Of a stretch of 64,000 bases of DNA, positions 27,576 to 36,063 are shown in pieces. The notes below the pieces were generated by a model. That model saw only the letters and a list, made by a program, of their open reading frames with translations. It was not told where the DNA came from and ran no database searches. The position numbers and the translations under genes are program-made. The stretch's first letter is position 1. The number at the start of each line of letters is the position of its first letter. This DNA is from CAWARU01 sp963784575 (GTDB lineage: Bacteria > Pseudomonadota > Gammaproteobacteria > UBA6186 > Azoamicaceae): NCBI GenBank assembly GCA_963784575.1, contig CAWARU010000001.1, forward strand, positions 3,658,001 to 3,722,000. Reading direction: 5' to 3'.

Positions 27576-28378
27576 ATATCACTCTCTATATCAGTATTTT
27601 CAATAATCATCCACTTTTTCAAATATGGATAACCTGTGCTTGGAATTTCTGGTGCTAAAGGTCTGTATTTTAATTTCTTTGAAACCAGATACTTTTCTAG
27701 AGCATCAATTATTTTTTGATTTAATTCAGTGTCAAATGGATCAATATTATCTAATATAAACCCTAGTCTTTGAAACCAAACATTTTCATCTAATTGTTTT
27801 GCAAGCTCAATTAATTTTTCTGGATCTATGGCTTCGATTAGTTCAGATAATACAGTTGCGATATGATTGAGCCCACCACTTTTATTTGAGTAAATCAATA
27901 AATCCAAAGCTGTTAGCTCTGGGGATGACACTTTTAAATAACCAGTATTAACAGTAAAATTTTGAGTGGGTAAATTTTTTAAGGACTTTTTATATAAGCA
28001 GTCAATTCGTACCTGGCCAAATTCTAATTTTCGCCAAATTTGCTTATTTGTAATGACTTGAAATACGGCCGGTTTTTGATGAGCTGCACCGTGATATTGA
28101 GCTGCAGTTAAAAGGCCTGCATAATAATCGATATCTAAATGCTTCATGAGTAATGGAACAAGTTCTTCAGCTGGGATACAACCTTGTGGTTGATATTCTG
28201 GTGGAATAATTACATAAAATCCTTTTGCAGGACTTATTAATTCTCGTCGCTTTTTGAGACGGGATATTGCTGATGAAATGCTGTTTCTTGATATCTTAAG
28301 GTCAGCAATAGCTTGATCAAGTGTAAACGACCTATAACCTAATGAGCGTATACGCTTTAAATAATCATTAAATACCAT
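27572..28378 (-). CDS. AbiEi-like antitoxin/transcriptional regulator
   Basis: 268 residues from the ATG at 28378, chosen because AAGG lies 8 nt upstream; the frame is open to 28447 but that N-terminus (FFFFLCHIIW) is implausible. An N-terminal winged helix-turn-helix (FTLDQAIADLKISRNSISSAISRLKKRREL, about residues 20-50) is followed by GFYVIIPPEY and the AbiEi body with HQKPAVFQVITNK, SSPELTALDLL and LNHIATVLSEL. AbiEi proteins repress their own operon and counteract AbiEii nucleotidyltransferase toxins. Here the coupled downstream gene is RhuM instead. A palindrome overlaps the start codon. Confidence 0.85.
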   Translation of the reverse strand: MVFNDYLKRIRSLGYRSFTLDQAIADLKISRNSISSAISRLKKRRELISPAKGFYVIIPPEYQPQGCIPAEELVPLLMKHLDIDYYAGLLTAAQYHGAAHQKPAVFQVITNKQIWRKLEFGQVRIDCLYKKSLKNLPTQNFTVNTGYLKVSSPELTALDLLIYSNKSGGLNHIATVLSELIEAIDPEKLIELAKQLDENVWFQRLGFILDNIDPFDTELNQKIIDALEKYLVSKKLKYRPLAPEIPSTGYPYLKKWMIIENTDIESDI

Positions 28379-28427
28379 ATCATATGCCTTAAATGTCATT
28401 TTTCGACATTTTATCCATATGATATGG
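28375..28427. promoter_or_regulatory. Nested palindrome at the AbiEi start (operator or RNA hairpin)
   Basis: ccatatcatatg (28375-28386) and catatgatatgg (28416-28427) are perfect inverted repeats. A second perfect pair lies inside: aaatgtc (28391-28397) and gacattt (28405-28411). The outer left arm contains the AbiEi start codon. AbiEi-type antitoxins are known to bind inverted repeats in their promoters, so this is a likely operator. As RNA it could also hide the start codon. Confidence 0.65.
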
Positions 28428-28637
28428 CATAAAAAGAAGAAAAACAAGGTGTAAAGGCAGGTAATAAAACTAAATTACTCTAAAGCCTGCAACTTCTGCA
28501 TAACATTATCTTTTGATACACGCTATACCGTGATCCTCCCCAGCTTTAATGGAGATTCTAAATAAATCAATAAATCATCTCTTATTCAATTTTTGGAGGA
28601 GATTGAAGGTAGTATCTTAACTGCGCATGATGCCAGT

Positions 28638-29579
28638 TTAAACTTTGGGTCGTCTTTTTAAATATGTTGCAGCTAAACCGGATATAGCTGTAAGTCCAGC
28701 AATAGCAATATATGGATGCTTCGAAACAAAATTTGTAAAATGATTTAAGAAGCATTTTGGATGAGTGGTGTTTTCTTTGGATTTGACTTTAGACCAAAGG
28801 GCTTCGAGTGGAAAAGATTTAGAAACAATGGATTCTATGACAGTTTTGTGTTGCAATTGATTTTCTGGTAAGCGAAATGCTGCGATCCAATTGCTTTTAT
28901 TTGGGGCTGTGAAAGTATCTGATTCTACATAACTGCGCAGTTGATTCATATTCTCCCAAGTTGTTGTTAAGGATAAAAGAGTGTAGAAATTGTCAACACT
29001 ATATTTCTGATCCATAAATAAAAAACGGAAATGCCAAGATAATTTATTACCCTTTGCTTTTACATCACGGAAGGGGTCTATATCCATGCTCAGTAAGATC
29101 TCTGCAATTTGTTGTTCTGGCATTTTAAAACATTGAAGAGGAGTGTTATTATCTTTATTTAATAAAGAGCTGTCTGCACCATGTTCTAACAACTTTTGAG
29201 CCAAATATAAATTTCTAAATGCACTAGCATAATGTAGAGCAGACCAACCATTCTCATCTTGGGTATTTATACCGATTTTATCTTTAAATGTTTCTAGGAG
29301 AATTACGACAATTTCCTCAGCATTAAACATTTTAGCAGCAATGATTAATGCAGATTTTTGCTCACCATCTTTTTGATTGGGATCAAGAATATCGGAATAC
29401 ATTTTGATTATCTTGATGGCAGTATTGTAATCTTCGCAAGCGATCAAAGCATTAATCATGGGATTAGGAAAACTAGATGAACCGACTAATTGATTTGGAT
29501 TAAAATTGATGGCGTCCAATTCTTGGCGTGTTTTGGTTCTACATAAGATGTCATAACTTAATTTTTCTTGTGATATCAT
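28638..29579 (-). CDS. Ankyrin-repeat protein with C-terminal membrane anchor
   Basis: 313 residues. Four or so ankyrin repeats are visible at about residues 75-175 (KSALIIAAKMFNAEEIVVIL; GWSALHYASAFRNLYLAQKL; NNTPLQCFKMPEQQIAEIL). A helical region follows, and one hydrophobic segment YIAIAGLTAISGLAATYL (about 291-308) is closed by KRRPKV. A tail anchor with basic end suggests insertion in a membrane, possibly host-derived, and an effector role (inference). It is carried by the first ssrA-associated segment, upstream of the AbiEi-RhuM pair on the same strand but about 190-260 bp away. Confidence 0.82.
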   Translation of the reverse strand: MISQEKLSYDILCRTKTRQELDAINFNPNQLVGSSSFPNPMINALIACEDYNTAIKIIKMYSDILDPNQKDGEQKSALIIAAKMFNAEEIVVILLETFKDKIGINTQDENGWSALHYASAFRNLYLAQKLLEHGADSSLLNKDNNTPLQCFKMPEQQIAEILLSMDIDPFRDVKAKGNKLSWHFRFLFMDQKYSVDNFYTLLSLTTTWENMNQLRSYVESDTFTAPNKSNWIAAFRLPENQLQHKTVIESIVSKSFPLEALWSKVKSKENTTHPKCFLNHFTNFVSKHPYIAIAGLTAISGLAATYLKRRPKV

Positions 29580-29996
29580 GTCTATACTCCTTATAGCAAA
29601 TGTTTAATATCATTAAAGTATAAAAAAGATGTGATGGTTTAATTGCCCAGAAGTCGCCTTCAAAAAATAAGATTGAGATTCCATACAAAGATTGTAAACA
29701 AATTAACATAGAAACCTAAATCATAACTCACAAATTCCATAACGATAATAAAGAAATAAAGGTAATATAACAACTATTTTTTATTTATTAATTGTATGAT
29801 TAAGTATTACTAATATCAGCTCAGCTCTTATTTAGAAAATCGAACTAACTATAATGTTGTTGCCTGTTCAATTTTACAATATGAAGTTAACTTGCTGTAT
29901 TTATGCCCTTAAAATAGGTATCTAAATATATACTGGGAATCGAATCTGTTCCCAAAGGGAATCACATCAGCGCAGCAAAAAAATATTATTTTGCTT
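29580..29996. other. Intergenic, upstream of the ankyrin gene
   Basis: Strongly AT-rich with no ORF; presumably the promoter region of the ankyrin gene reading leftwards. A short imperfect inverted repeat tgttcccaaagggaa occurs near 29948. Confidence 0.4.
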
Positions 29997-30314
29997 AGGG
30001 GCAACTCTGGGGGCAACTCAAAAAATCGAACAAAATAATCTTCTTTAAATTCAAATTATTAAATGCACAGTTCAATTCCCGCCGCCTCCACCATTTATTT
30101 ATCTGAATTATATTTGTTTGCGCCAATTTTTTAACTTTCAAATATCCAAATTTTTCAATATTTCAGCCTTTATATCATAATTTTTGTTCATCCAATAACC
30201 CCAGCAATTTCAAACTCTGACATCGATTGACTATAGACGGACAAACCGTAATTATTTAAATTTTTGGGGGCAACTCTGGGGGCAACTTAAGAAAAGCTTT
30301 ATGAATTGCCCCCA
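29997..30314. other. Attachment site B: second ssrA 3' end with arm-like repeats on both sides
   Basis: aggggcaact / tgggggcaact (29997-30018) lie 52 bp before a copy of the last 24 bases of ssrA (30070-30093). About 170 bp of diverged ssrA-downstream sequence follows, then tgggggcaact twice (30265-30275, 30277-30287) and an inverted aattgccccca (30304-30314). Spacing from core to arms is nearly the same as at site A (about 170 bp). The core here is only a gene fragment, so no second tmRNA exists. Confidence 0.75.
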
Positions 30315-30464
30315 AAACAGCACTCTTTACACCCCAACCAACACGGAAGAGATATGGCTTCCGGATCCTTCCAAGTTAATTTCCGTGTTGCATTTTAAAT
30401 GCAACGCACTTATTAGAAGGAGCTTGTCCTTCTATAATTTGAAACGCAAGTTCATTTAGATCTC

Positions 30465-30683
30465 CTATTCCTCAAATTTCACTTTAGAGATACTTATTTT
30501 AGATACTGGTTCCCTTGGGAGCATGCCTAGTATGTCATTTATTATGAAATCAAAATCTTTTTCAAAATTCCATTCTACATTTACAGGTAACAGTGCATTC
30601 ATGTCGTGCTGAAAGTCTTTATTGAAACGTGTAAGTTCCACATTTTCGAGAAAAAGGTCTTTCGAAATAATTCCTTTTGTCAT
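30465..30683 (-). CDS. Small hypothetical protein
   Basis: 72 residues, acidic and mixed (NVEWNFEKDFDFIINDILGM). No Shine-Dalgarno is seen before the ATG and no family is recognised. It may be a remnant of a larger gene disrupted during island assembly. Confidence 0.35.
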   Translation of the reverse strand: MTKGIISKDLFLENVELTRFNKDFQHDMNALLPVNVEWNFEKDFDFIINDILGMLPREPVSKISISKVKFEE

Positions 30684-31132
30684 TAATGCAATATTTTTGG
30701 AAAATATTTATCATTTTGGGTACATCAATTAGATTTTTTAAAACTAAATTACTCTAAAGCCTTAAAATAAAAACTGAAAATATACTTGAGCTAAGGACAG
30801 CGGAATTTATTTTATTGTTATTGACAACACTTGGTATTGTTGTTCAAGCAGTTATGTCAGTATTGTCGTTCATTAAGTGTTAGGAAATCCAGTTGTCGCA
30901 TAAATGCAAAACTGGAACGAGTCCGTGTTGGTGGGTTAGATTTTTTTCAATGGCCTGGATTTAGTTCATTAGCTAATTGTGGTCTAGCGCGACTTGCTGT
31001 AATATTATTCATCGACAAGGGCGCTTTCTCAAAATGGCTATGTTTAAACTATCGAGAAGCTAATCCTTTCTTTAAATTCGGTCCAATCTTACTGCAAGAT
31101 TTAGGGTTAATTAGAGTTTTGAAAATCTTTAA
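30684..31132. other. Remnant region before the pseudokinase
   Basis: Holds a weak plus-strand frame (30831-31190, TTG start, no Shine-Dalgarno) of uncertain reality that overlaps the kinase frame in another phase. A 22-bp direct repeat ending ctctaaagcct (about 30741-30762) also occurs at about 28466-28487. No clear gene. Confidence 0.35.
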
Positions 31133-32449
31133 AATTGGACTGCAGGCTCTTCTGAGGGGGAACTCGGCATATCTACTACAAATCCAGTAATTGATCACAA
31201 AGCAGCAGCTGAGGTAGCTTATAATTGGTTTATAGGCTTCCGCAAGGCCAAGGCAGACGAAGAGAAAGCCTTTTTTTTAGAATGGTTAGCGATTGCACCG
31301 TCCATTCGACCCTTCAAAACGATTCAAGTACATGAATTAAGTGATAACGTTTTACTACCTGATTCTTCCGGCGCGCAAGTAGTCCGCAGAGTTTGGTCAT
31401 CCCCTGATGGAAAAATAAATGTGGTTGTTAAAGTCCCACGGGATGTGGATGATCCCTTTTATAAAAGGAGCATGGATACCGTGGTGCATGAGTGGTGGAC
31501 TTTTTGTCATTTGCCACCTCACCCTAATGTTTTGTCACTGATCGGGCTTTGTTAAGGTTTTAAATGTATAGATACAAGGGGAGTTACTCTCGAACCTCTT
31601 GTAAGCTTGGTCTACCCGTTCATTGCGCAAGGTTCAATTTTAGATTTCTTCTCTCGACCCGAAAATAAAGATAAATCAGAGCAATATTTGCTTCGATGGG
31701 CTTCAGATATTGCGCGTGGATTGAATCATATGCATACTCATAATGCAATTCATCAATCTTTAGTAGTTGAAAACATTTTAATCGATGCAGAGGGTAAGAC
31801 AATCATTGGCAATCTTAGTTTAGTAAGGCCGCCTTTTCAAAAAGGTGAGGCTGTCCCGCTAGGCAGTAGATTCTGCACGCCAGCTTTTGATGTATTAATG
31901 TATGGTTTGGTCCTGTTTGAGATTGCTACAGCATGCACTGATTTAAAGTTTCGAAGTGAATACATACTCCAGAGTAAGCAAGCGTTTCATAGAGCAAAGA
32001 TAGATCAATGCCCAATAAAAGAACCGGATTATACGAGTCTTATCAAAAAACTCCCGTCTTTTCTCTCTCAAGATTCACCCATTGTTCAGTTAATGTTGCG
32101 TTGTCTCTCTTTTGATCCTTCTTCACGACCCACTCCCTCAGAAATTAAATCGTTGGTCAGCATCATGGTTATGGATGATGTTATTACCAAGACAGATAAA
32201 AAGTCGGGTATGGAGAAGGCACTGGATACGAAAAAAACACAGGAAACAAAGCAAAGTAGATATCACTTAACGCAGTGCGTTGAAAGCGCAGAACCCCTTA
32301 GTGCAGTTCAAGAACTCCGTTTTGATGAAACAGCGGGAGAGCCTATTTTAACCCAACACGCTTTGAGTCAATCTAGAAGCACGACAAATTCAGCAACTGG
32401 GCAAACATTAACTGCAGCAACATCAAGTAAAAAGATATCTACTGTTTAG
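31133..32449 (+). pseudogene. Kinase-like (pseudokinase) gene broken by an in-frame stop
   Basis: One frame from about 31133 encodes an eukaryotic-type protein kinase fold. The N-lobe has VVVKVP (the beta-3 Lys) and HPNVLSLIGLC, then a TAA at 31553-31555. The same frame resumes with LVYPFIAQGSILDFF, RWASDIARGLNHMHTHNAIHQS, ILIDAEGKTIIGNLSL, DVLMYGLVLFEIATA and a C-lobe ending FDPSSRPTPSEI. The catalytic HRD is HQS and the DFG position reads IGNL, so both catalytic Asp are missing: the ancestor was probably a pseudokinase of the tyrosine-kinase-like type. No start codon is found at the 5' end, where a TAA (31130) precedes. The C-terminal 90 residues are Thr/Ser/Lys-rich. The downstream part could be translated from TTG 31607, but that would lack the N-lobe. 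Confidence 0.75.
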
Positions 32450-32506
32450 CTGCTAGCTTTTCCTGCTCCCTCCTAATATGATGGTTTTGTTCGCTTAGAT
32501 AATGAT

Positions 32507-32563
32507 GGGGTCAAGTCGCAACAAATGACTTTATTTTATTGTCATATGTTGCGACTTGACCCC
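32507..32563. repeat. Hairpin of the ggggtcaagtc family
   Basis: ggggtcaagtcgcaaca at 32507-32523 is inverted at 32547-32563, with a 23-bp centre. It abuts the truncated end of the IS66 accessory gene. It belongs with the similar hairpins at 45369-45580, 46051-46141 and 46303-46367. Confidence 0.7.
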
Positions 32564-32571
32564 TTATCTTC

Positions 32572-32712
32572 TTATTGTCGAAATGTAGATTTAGAAAGGT
32601 TATTTTGATTGCAATATTCGGCAATTGAGAAATTGGACTTAAGCCAATCTTGGATAAGGTTTTTCCAATTTGCTCTCTTTTTCTCTGAAACAGTGTTTTC
32701 AGTAGTAGCCAT
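32572..32712 (-). pseudogene. IS66-type accessory protein TnpA, 3'-truncated
   Basis: 46 residues from the ATG at 32712, preceded by AAGGAGG. The sequence KRANWKNLIQDWLKSNFSIAEYCNQNNLSKSTFRQ is the N-terminal helix-turn-helix of IS66 TnpA-like proteins, cut where a Trp/Arg-rich continuation is expected. The cut lies beside the hairpin at 32507-32563. It is a remnant of an element otherwise lost and is not part of the intact IS66 element nearby, which has a single gene. Confidence 0.65.
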
Positions 32713-32982
32713 GTTGAAGTTCCTCCTTTTCAGAAGGAAATCATTACAGATCAATGAAATTAATGGAAGGTGCTATTAAACGGACGGATACGAATTTTTA
32801 TGAATTCGAAATGTTAAAAAAAGATAATAAGCTAAAGCATATGACAAAGATATTGGTCTGACCACATTTATAATAATATTTTTGTACGACAACCCTTCAA
32901 ACATATGTACAAAATCTTACTATTTTACTATATTATTATTTGTAGCACAGTATGAGTACTTTAAACACTTTGGGAGAGGGTT

Positions 32983-33336
32983 ATGGATTGGGAGTTAATT
33001 AAAATATTAGGTGCACCGATATTAACTGCCCTGTTGGCTTTCATTTTAAATAAGTATTATCAAAACAAGTCAGAATTAATAGCTTATTATGGAAGTATCT
33101 CTTCTTACAACATTCCTAATGACAGAGGTTACCCAGTCTATTTACTGGTTCTTGATGAGGAACAAAATAAATCCGATTTAGATAAAGTGTTTAGAGATAA
33201 AATACCCATGCTTATTAAGTATGGAGAAGGCATATGGATTTATGGTAGCGGAAAGGATAATACAACATTGCGTATTCTCGTCAAAATGAACATAGATTCT
33301 CGTTTTACTATGAACGCTGGTTCTCTCTTAACGTGA
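32983..33336 (+). pseudogene. Membrane-anchored hypothetical protein, 3' end replaced by IS21-like terminus
   Basis: 117-residue frame with good GGGAGAGGG before the ATG. One N-terminal hydrophobic segment (LGAPILTALLAFILN) is followed by a soluble part of unknown family (AYYGSISSYNIP...YPVYLLVLDEEQNKSDLDKVF). The last 20 or so residues are encoded by tandem repeats (33273-33361) that look like an IS21 end, so the natural C-terminus is lost. Function unknown. Confidence 0.5.
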
Positions 33337-33361
33337 ACAACGATTCTCCTTTTGCGTGAAC
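33273..33361. repeat. Four tandem ~20-bp units, IS21-like terminal repeats
   Basis: Units at 33273-33291, 33295-33315, 33319-33338 and 33342-33361 share the pattern gattctc...cgtgaac with 21-24 bp spacing. Multiple short repeats at the termini are characteristic of IS21-family elements. No istA follows here, so this is a solo end or the scar of a deleted element. Confidence 0.55.
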
Positions 33362-33449
33362 ATTTCTATCTCTCCACCATATTAATAAATCCTAAGCATT
33401 CTGCAAAGACCCTTCTGTCCAAAGGAAATAAAAAAATCAATTTTAAATT

Positions 33450-35138
33450 GTAACTGCTCGCCCCCTCTATTCAAATTTTCCAGCGAAAGCCATTTGAATT
33501 GCGATTAATGGATTATACCCCTTGTTTGCCATCGTTTGTAAGTAACTTGAAATGCGACAATAAGCTTGAGCATAAAGTTCTTGTCTAAAGCATCCTGAAA
33601 TCTTTTGTTTCACTTTTGCCATTCTCAAATCCCGTTCAGCCCTGTTGTTCGTAAAACTTATGTCAGATTTTTTAGCAAAGAGCAGGACAGCAGACTCATA
33701 ATCTCTTAATCTCTCCCATAAATTATGGGCGTCTGATTTCGCCATGACTCCTCTTTGCCCTTTAGGCTTAGGCGGAATAGCAGGAAGCTCTTTTTCTCCA
33801 CGAGTAAGAATATTTCTGTAACGTTTTTGTAAGTTGGTATATTCTTCTTCTCTGAGCCTCTTCTTTTTTCGTTTGGATACTGTTTTACATACTTCTTGTA
33901 GCAGCGCTTTTATATTTAATGCCCAGCTGTATCCATTCGAATCTATCACATAAGTGAGTTCCCGCAGTAAATGAGAACCGCATAAACCATGATCGCAATG
34001 GTCGTACATAAGGTATGACGACCAACAGTCATGAATAATAACTCCGCTATAACGAGGGATTATGTTGATAGCATTGATGGCCTCTGAACCTCGACTCTGA
34101 TGTAAGAACTTTAAAGTTATATCATCACCAGAATAGACATGAATCCATTGATTATCTTTATCAACTCTCAATGAAGTTTCATCCACATTCAGTGCCGGAC
34201 ATTTAAGTAAGCGTTCTACTGATTTTGATTCCGATGTTTCTAAAACATTATGGAGTCGCAAAACAAAATTTAATAAGGTCGCTTCGGAAATCAAGACACC
34301 AATGAGTGTCTTAACCATCTTTTGGACTCGATTTAGGGAAATCATTTGGCATACCAATAAATTGATAATATAAGCCTTAATACCCCCGCCATATTGCAAT
34401 GGCCCATGCATATCACTTGGAAATGTCCCTTTAACTTCTGAATCGCAATTTGGACAAATCTTCTTTTCAGCATCAAAATGTTCGACGGTTTTTTCAAAGA
34501 CAATGTCAATTTTTGTTCTTCGTTCAAGGTCAAAGCTTGCAACTTTGCTTAAATCCTCACCACAAACATCACAATATTCTACTGCAGCTATAGTGACGGT
34601 CTCTACTGTTCTTGTATTATCGACTGTCGAATCGGATTCAAGTTTTCCTTTACCCTTTGTGCCTGGTTGTGTGGAAGATTCATCTTTTCCAGTTTGTGAA
34701 GGGGGTATACTAGAATTTTTGCTAGTTTTCTTTGTGGTCTTCTCAAGAAAAATGGATACAAGTAAGTTGATGAGCATCAGCATGCTTTGGAAAAGCATTC
34801 TTGTCTCTGAATTTATCTTTTTGTCTTTGGCAAGGTGGTCGAACTCATTCTTTAGTCGTTCAACTTCTTCCATCAACGAAAGTTTGTTTACAGTACTCAT
34901 GAAAGCAATCATAACATGAGTTTTTTTGGCTTAATTGGATTGTCATCATTTCGATAAAAAGGTACAAGCCTTCTTCAAAGCCCCCGAGGCTGAGTAATGA
35001 TCCTGTAGGATCAGCAGGATCCATTTTTAGACATGGTCAATGGTGGTTTAGGAAAATTCGAAATTGATGGCAAAAAATCGTGTCAAGAGTTTTTTCACAT
35101 TTCTTTAAAAAAATTTACTGGAGGGGGCGAGCAGTTAC
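33450..35138. mobile_element. IS66-family element 1, complete with 8-bp target duplication
   Basis: 1689 bp. The 18-bp terminal inverted repeats gtaactgctcgccccctc (33450-33467) and gagggggcgagcagttac (35121-35138) match exactly. tttaaatt flanks both sides (33442-33449 and 35139-35146), an 8-bp duplication as known for IS66. It carries only the transposase gene, as in the single-gene IS66 subgroup (ISBst12-like). Confidence 0.93.
33467..34912 (-). CDS. IS66-family transposase (TnpC type), element 1
   Basis: 481 residues. An N-terminal coiled coil (VNKLSLMEEVERLKNEFDHL) precedes a Lys/Ser/Pro linker, a zinc-finger-like CDVCGE...CPNCDSE, and a DDE catalytic core with Asp in NVDETSLRV, Asp in VIIHDCWSSY and Glu in NNRAERDLRMAKVKQKISG, followed by the usual CFR. 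Full length, with catalytic residues present and ends intact, so it may still be active. The first ATG has no clear Shine-Dalgarno; Met5 (34900) is an alternative. Confidence 0.93.
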   Translation of the reverse strand: MIAFMSTVNKLSLMEEVERLKNEFDHLAKDKKINSETRMLFQSMLMLINLLVSIFLEKTTKKTSKNSSIPPSQTGKDESSTQPGTKGKGKLESDSTVDNTRTVETVTIAAVEYCDVCGEDLSKVASFDLERRTKIDIVFEKTVEHFDAEKKICPNCDSEVKGTFPSDMHGPLQYGGGIKAYIINLLVCQMISLNRVQKMVKTLIGVLISEATLLNFVLRLHNVLETSESKSVERLLKCPALNVDETSLRVDKDNQWIHVYSGDDITLKFLHQSRGSEAINAINIIPRYSGVIIHDCWSSYLMYDHCDHGLCGSHLLRELTYVIDSNGYSWALNIKALLQEVCKTVSKRKKKRLREEEYTNLQKRYRNILTRGEKELPAIPPKPKGQRGVMAKSDAHNLWERLRDYESAVLLFAKKSDISFTNNRAERDLRMAKVKQKISGCFRQELYAQAYCRISSYLQTMANKGYNPLIAIQMAFAGKFE

Positions 35139-35170
35139 TTTAAATTAATAGTTGTATTTACAAAGGCGCT

Positions 35171-35876
35171 GTGCAGAGAGCTGGGGCAAGCTGTTGGTAA
35201 GCTCGTGGACAGATCCTGTCCATAGCTTATCCATCAGCTTGCCCCAGCGCCTCGGAGAGCTCTGCACAGCCACCTTCTATCTCTGACTTCTTATCTGCTT
35301 TCTTTGGCTTTCTTAAGGACTCACCCAATAGCTCGACCCTAATAGACTGATGGAGCAGTCTGTCAAGGATAGCGTCTGCGAGAGTCGCATCATTGATGTA
35401 TTCATGCCAATGAATAATTGGCAGTTGACTTGTGATTATTGTCGAGGCTTTTTGATAGCTATTTATCTAATATTTCTAGGAGATCACGTTTTTGTTCATC
35501 ATCTAATGGAGTTAACCCCCAATCATCCAAAATAATTAAATTAATTTTAGCTATTTGTGCAAGCCATTTGTGGAAAGTACCATCTGCCTTAGCTACCTTG
35601 AGCTCGTGCCAAAGCCTTGGAAGCCTCATATACCGAGTAGTCATCCCTTGTAGACAGGCCTTGTGTGCTAAAGCACAGGCTAGGTAAGTTTTTCCGCATC
35701 CTGTGGACCCTGTAATCAAAAGATTCAGATGGCTTCTGATCCAGTTGCTTTGCGCTAGCTCCATCACTTTTGATTTGTTTAATCCACGACTGGTTTCATA
35801 ATTGATATTTTCAATGCATGCAGGTTGTTGAAGTTTTGCATCTTTAAGACGTCTTGTGAGCCTCCTATTCTCTCTT
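35171..35876 (-). pseudogene. istB: IS21 istB copy 1 (left half of a ~706-bp duplication)
   Basis: Near-identical to 37858-38564. It encodes the IstB AAA ATPase body with GSTGCGKTYLACAL (Walker A) and INLIILDDWGL (Walker B), but lacks the N-terminal 45 codons, which lie only beyond the other copy. It also carries a local change near 35455-35462 that puts a stop after ...LLEILDK and shifts the frame. The copy ends exactly at the left end of the IS1634-family element, so it is read as target duplication sequence rather than an independent gene. Confidence 0.8.
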
Positions 35877-36063
35877 CCCGACTTCATCGTAATCTAAACT
35901 AAATTCCCAAAAGTTTTTTTATTAAATCCTTGTAGCACGGGATTCTTTTTCATTTCATGATCAAAAATTTTCTACTGTAGTGCCTAGTAAACAAAAAAAT
36001 GTTGACACTTTGAAAAAAATTTTTTAAAATTTCACTTAGTTTTTCAAAATAGAGGCGTCTACT

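Noticed and set aside
28379..28447. N-terminal extension of the AbiEi gene (FFFFLCHIIW)
   Set aside because: Hydrophobic, unlike the family, and encoded within the operator palindrome; the ATG at 28378 has the ribosome-binding site.
30070..30093. Possible tRNA or second tmRNA
   Set aside because: Only the 3' 24 bases of ssrA are present; the 5' half, tag and T-arm stem are missing, so it is an attachment-site copy.
30831..31190. 119-residue plus-strand ORF from TTG
   Set aside because: No ribosome-binding site, atypical composition, and its 3' part overlaps the kinase frame in another phase. Too weak to call a gene.
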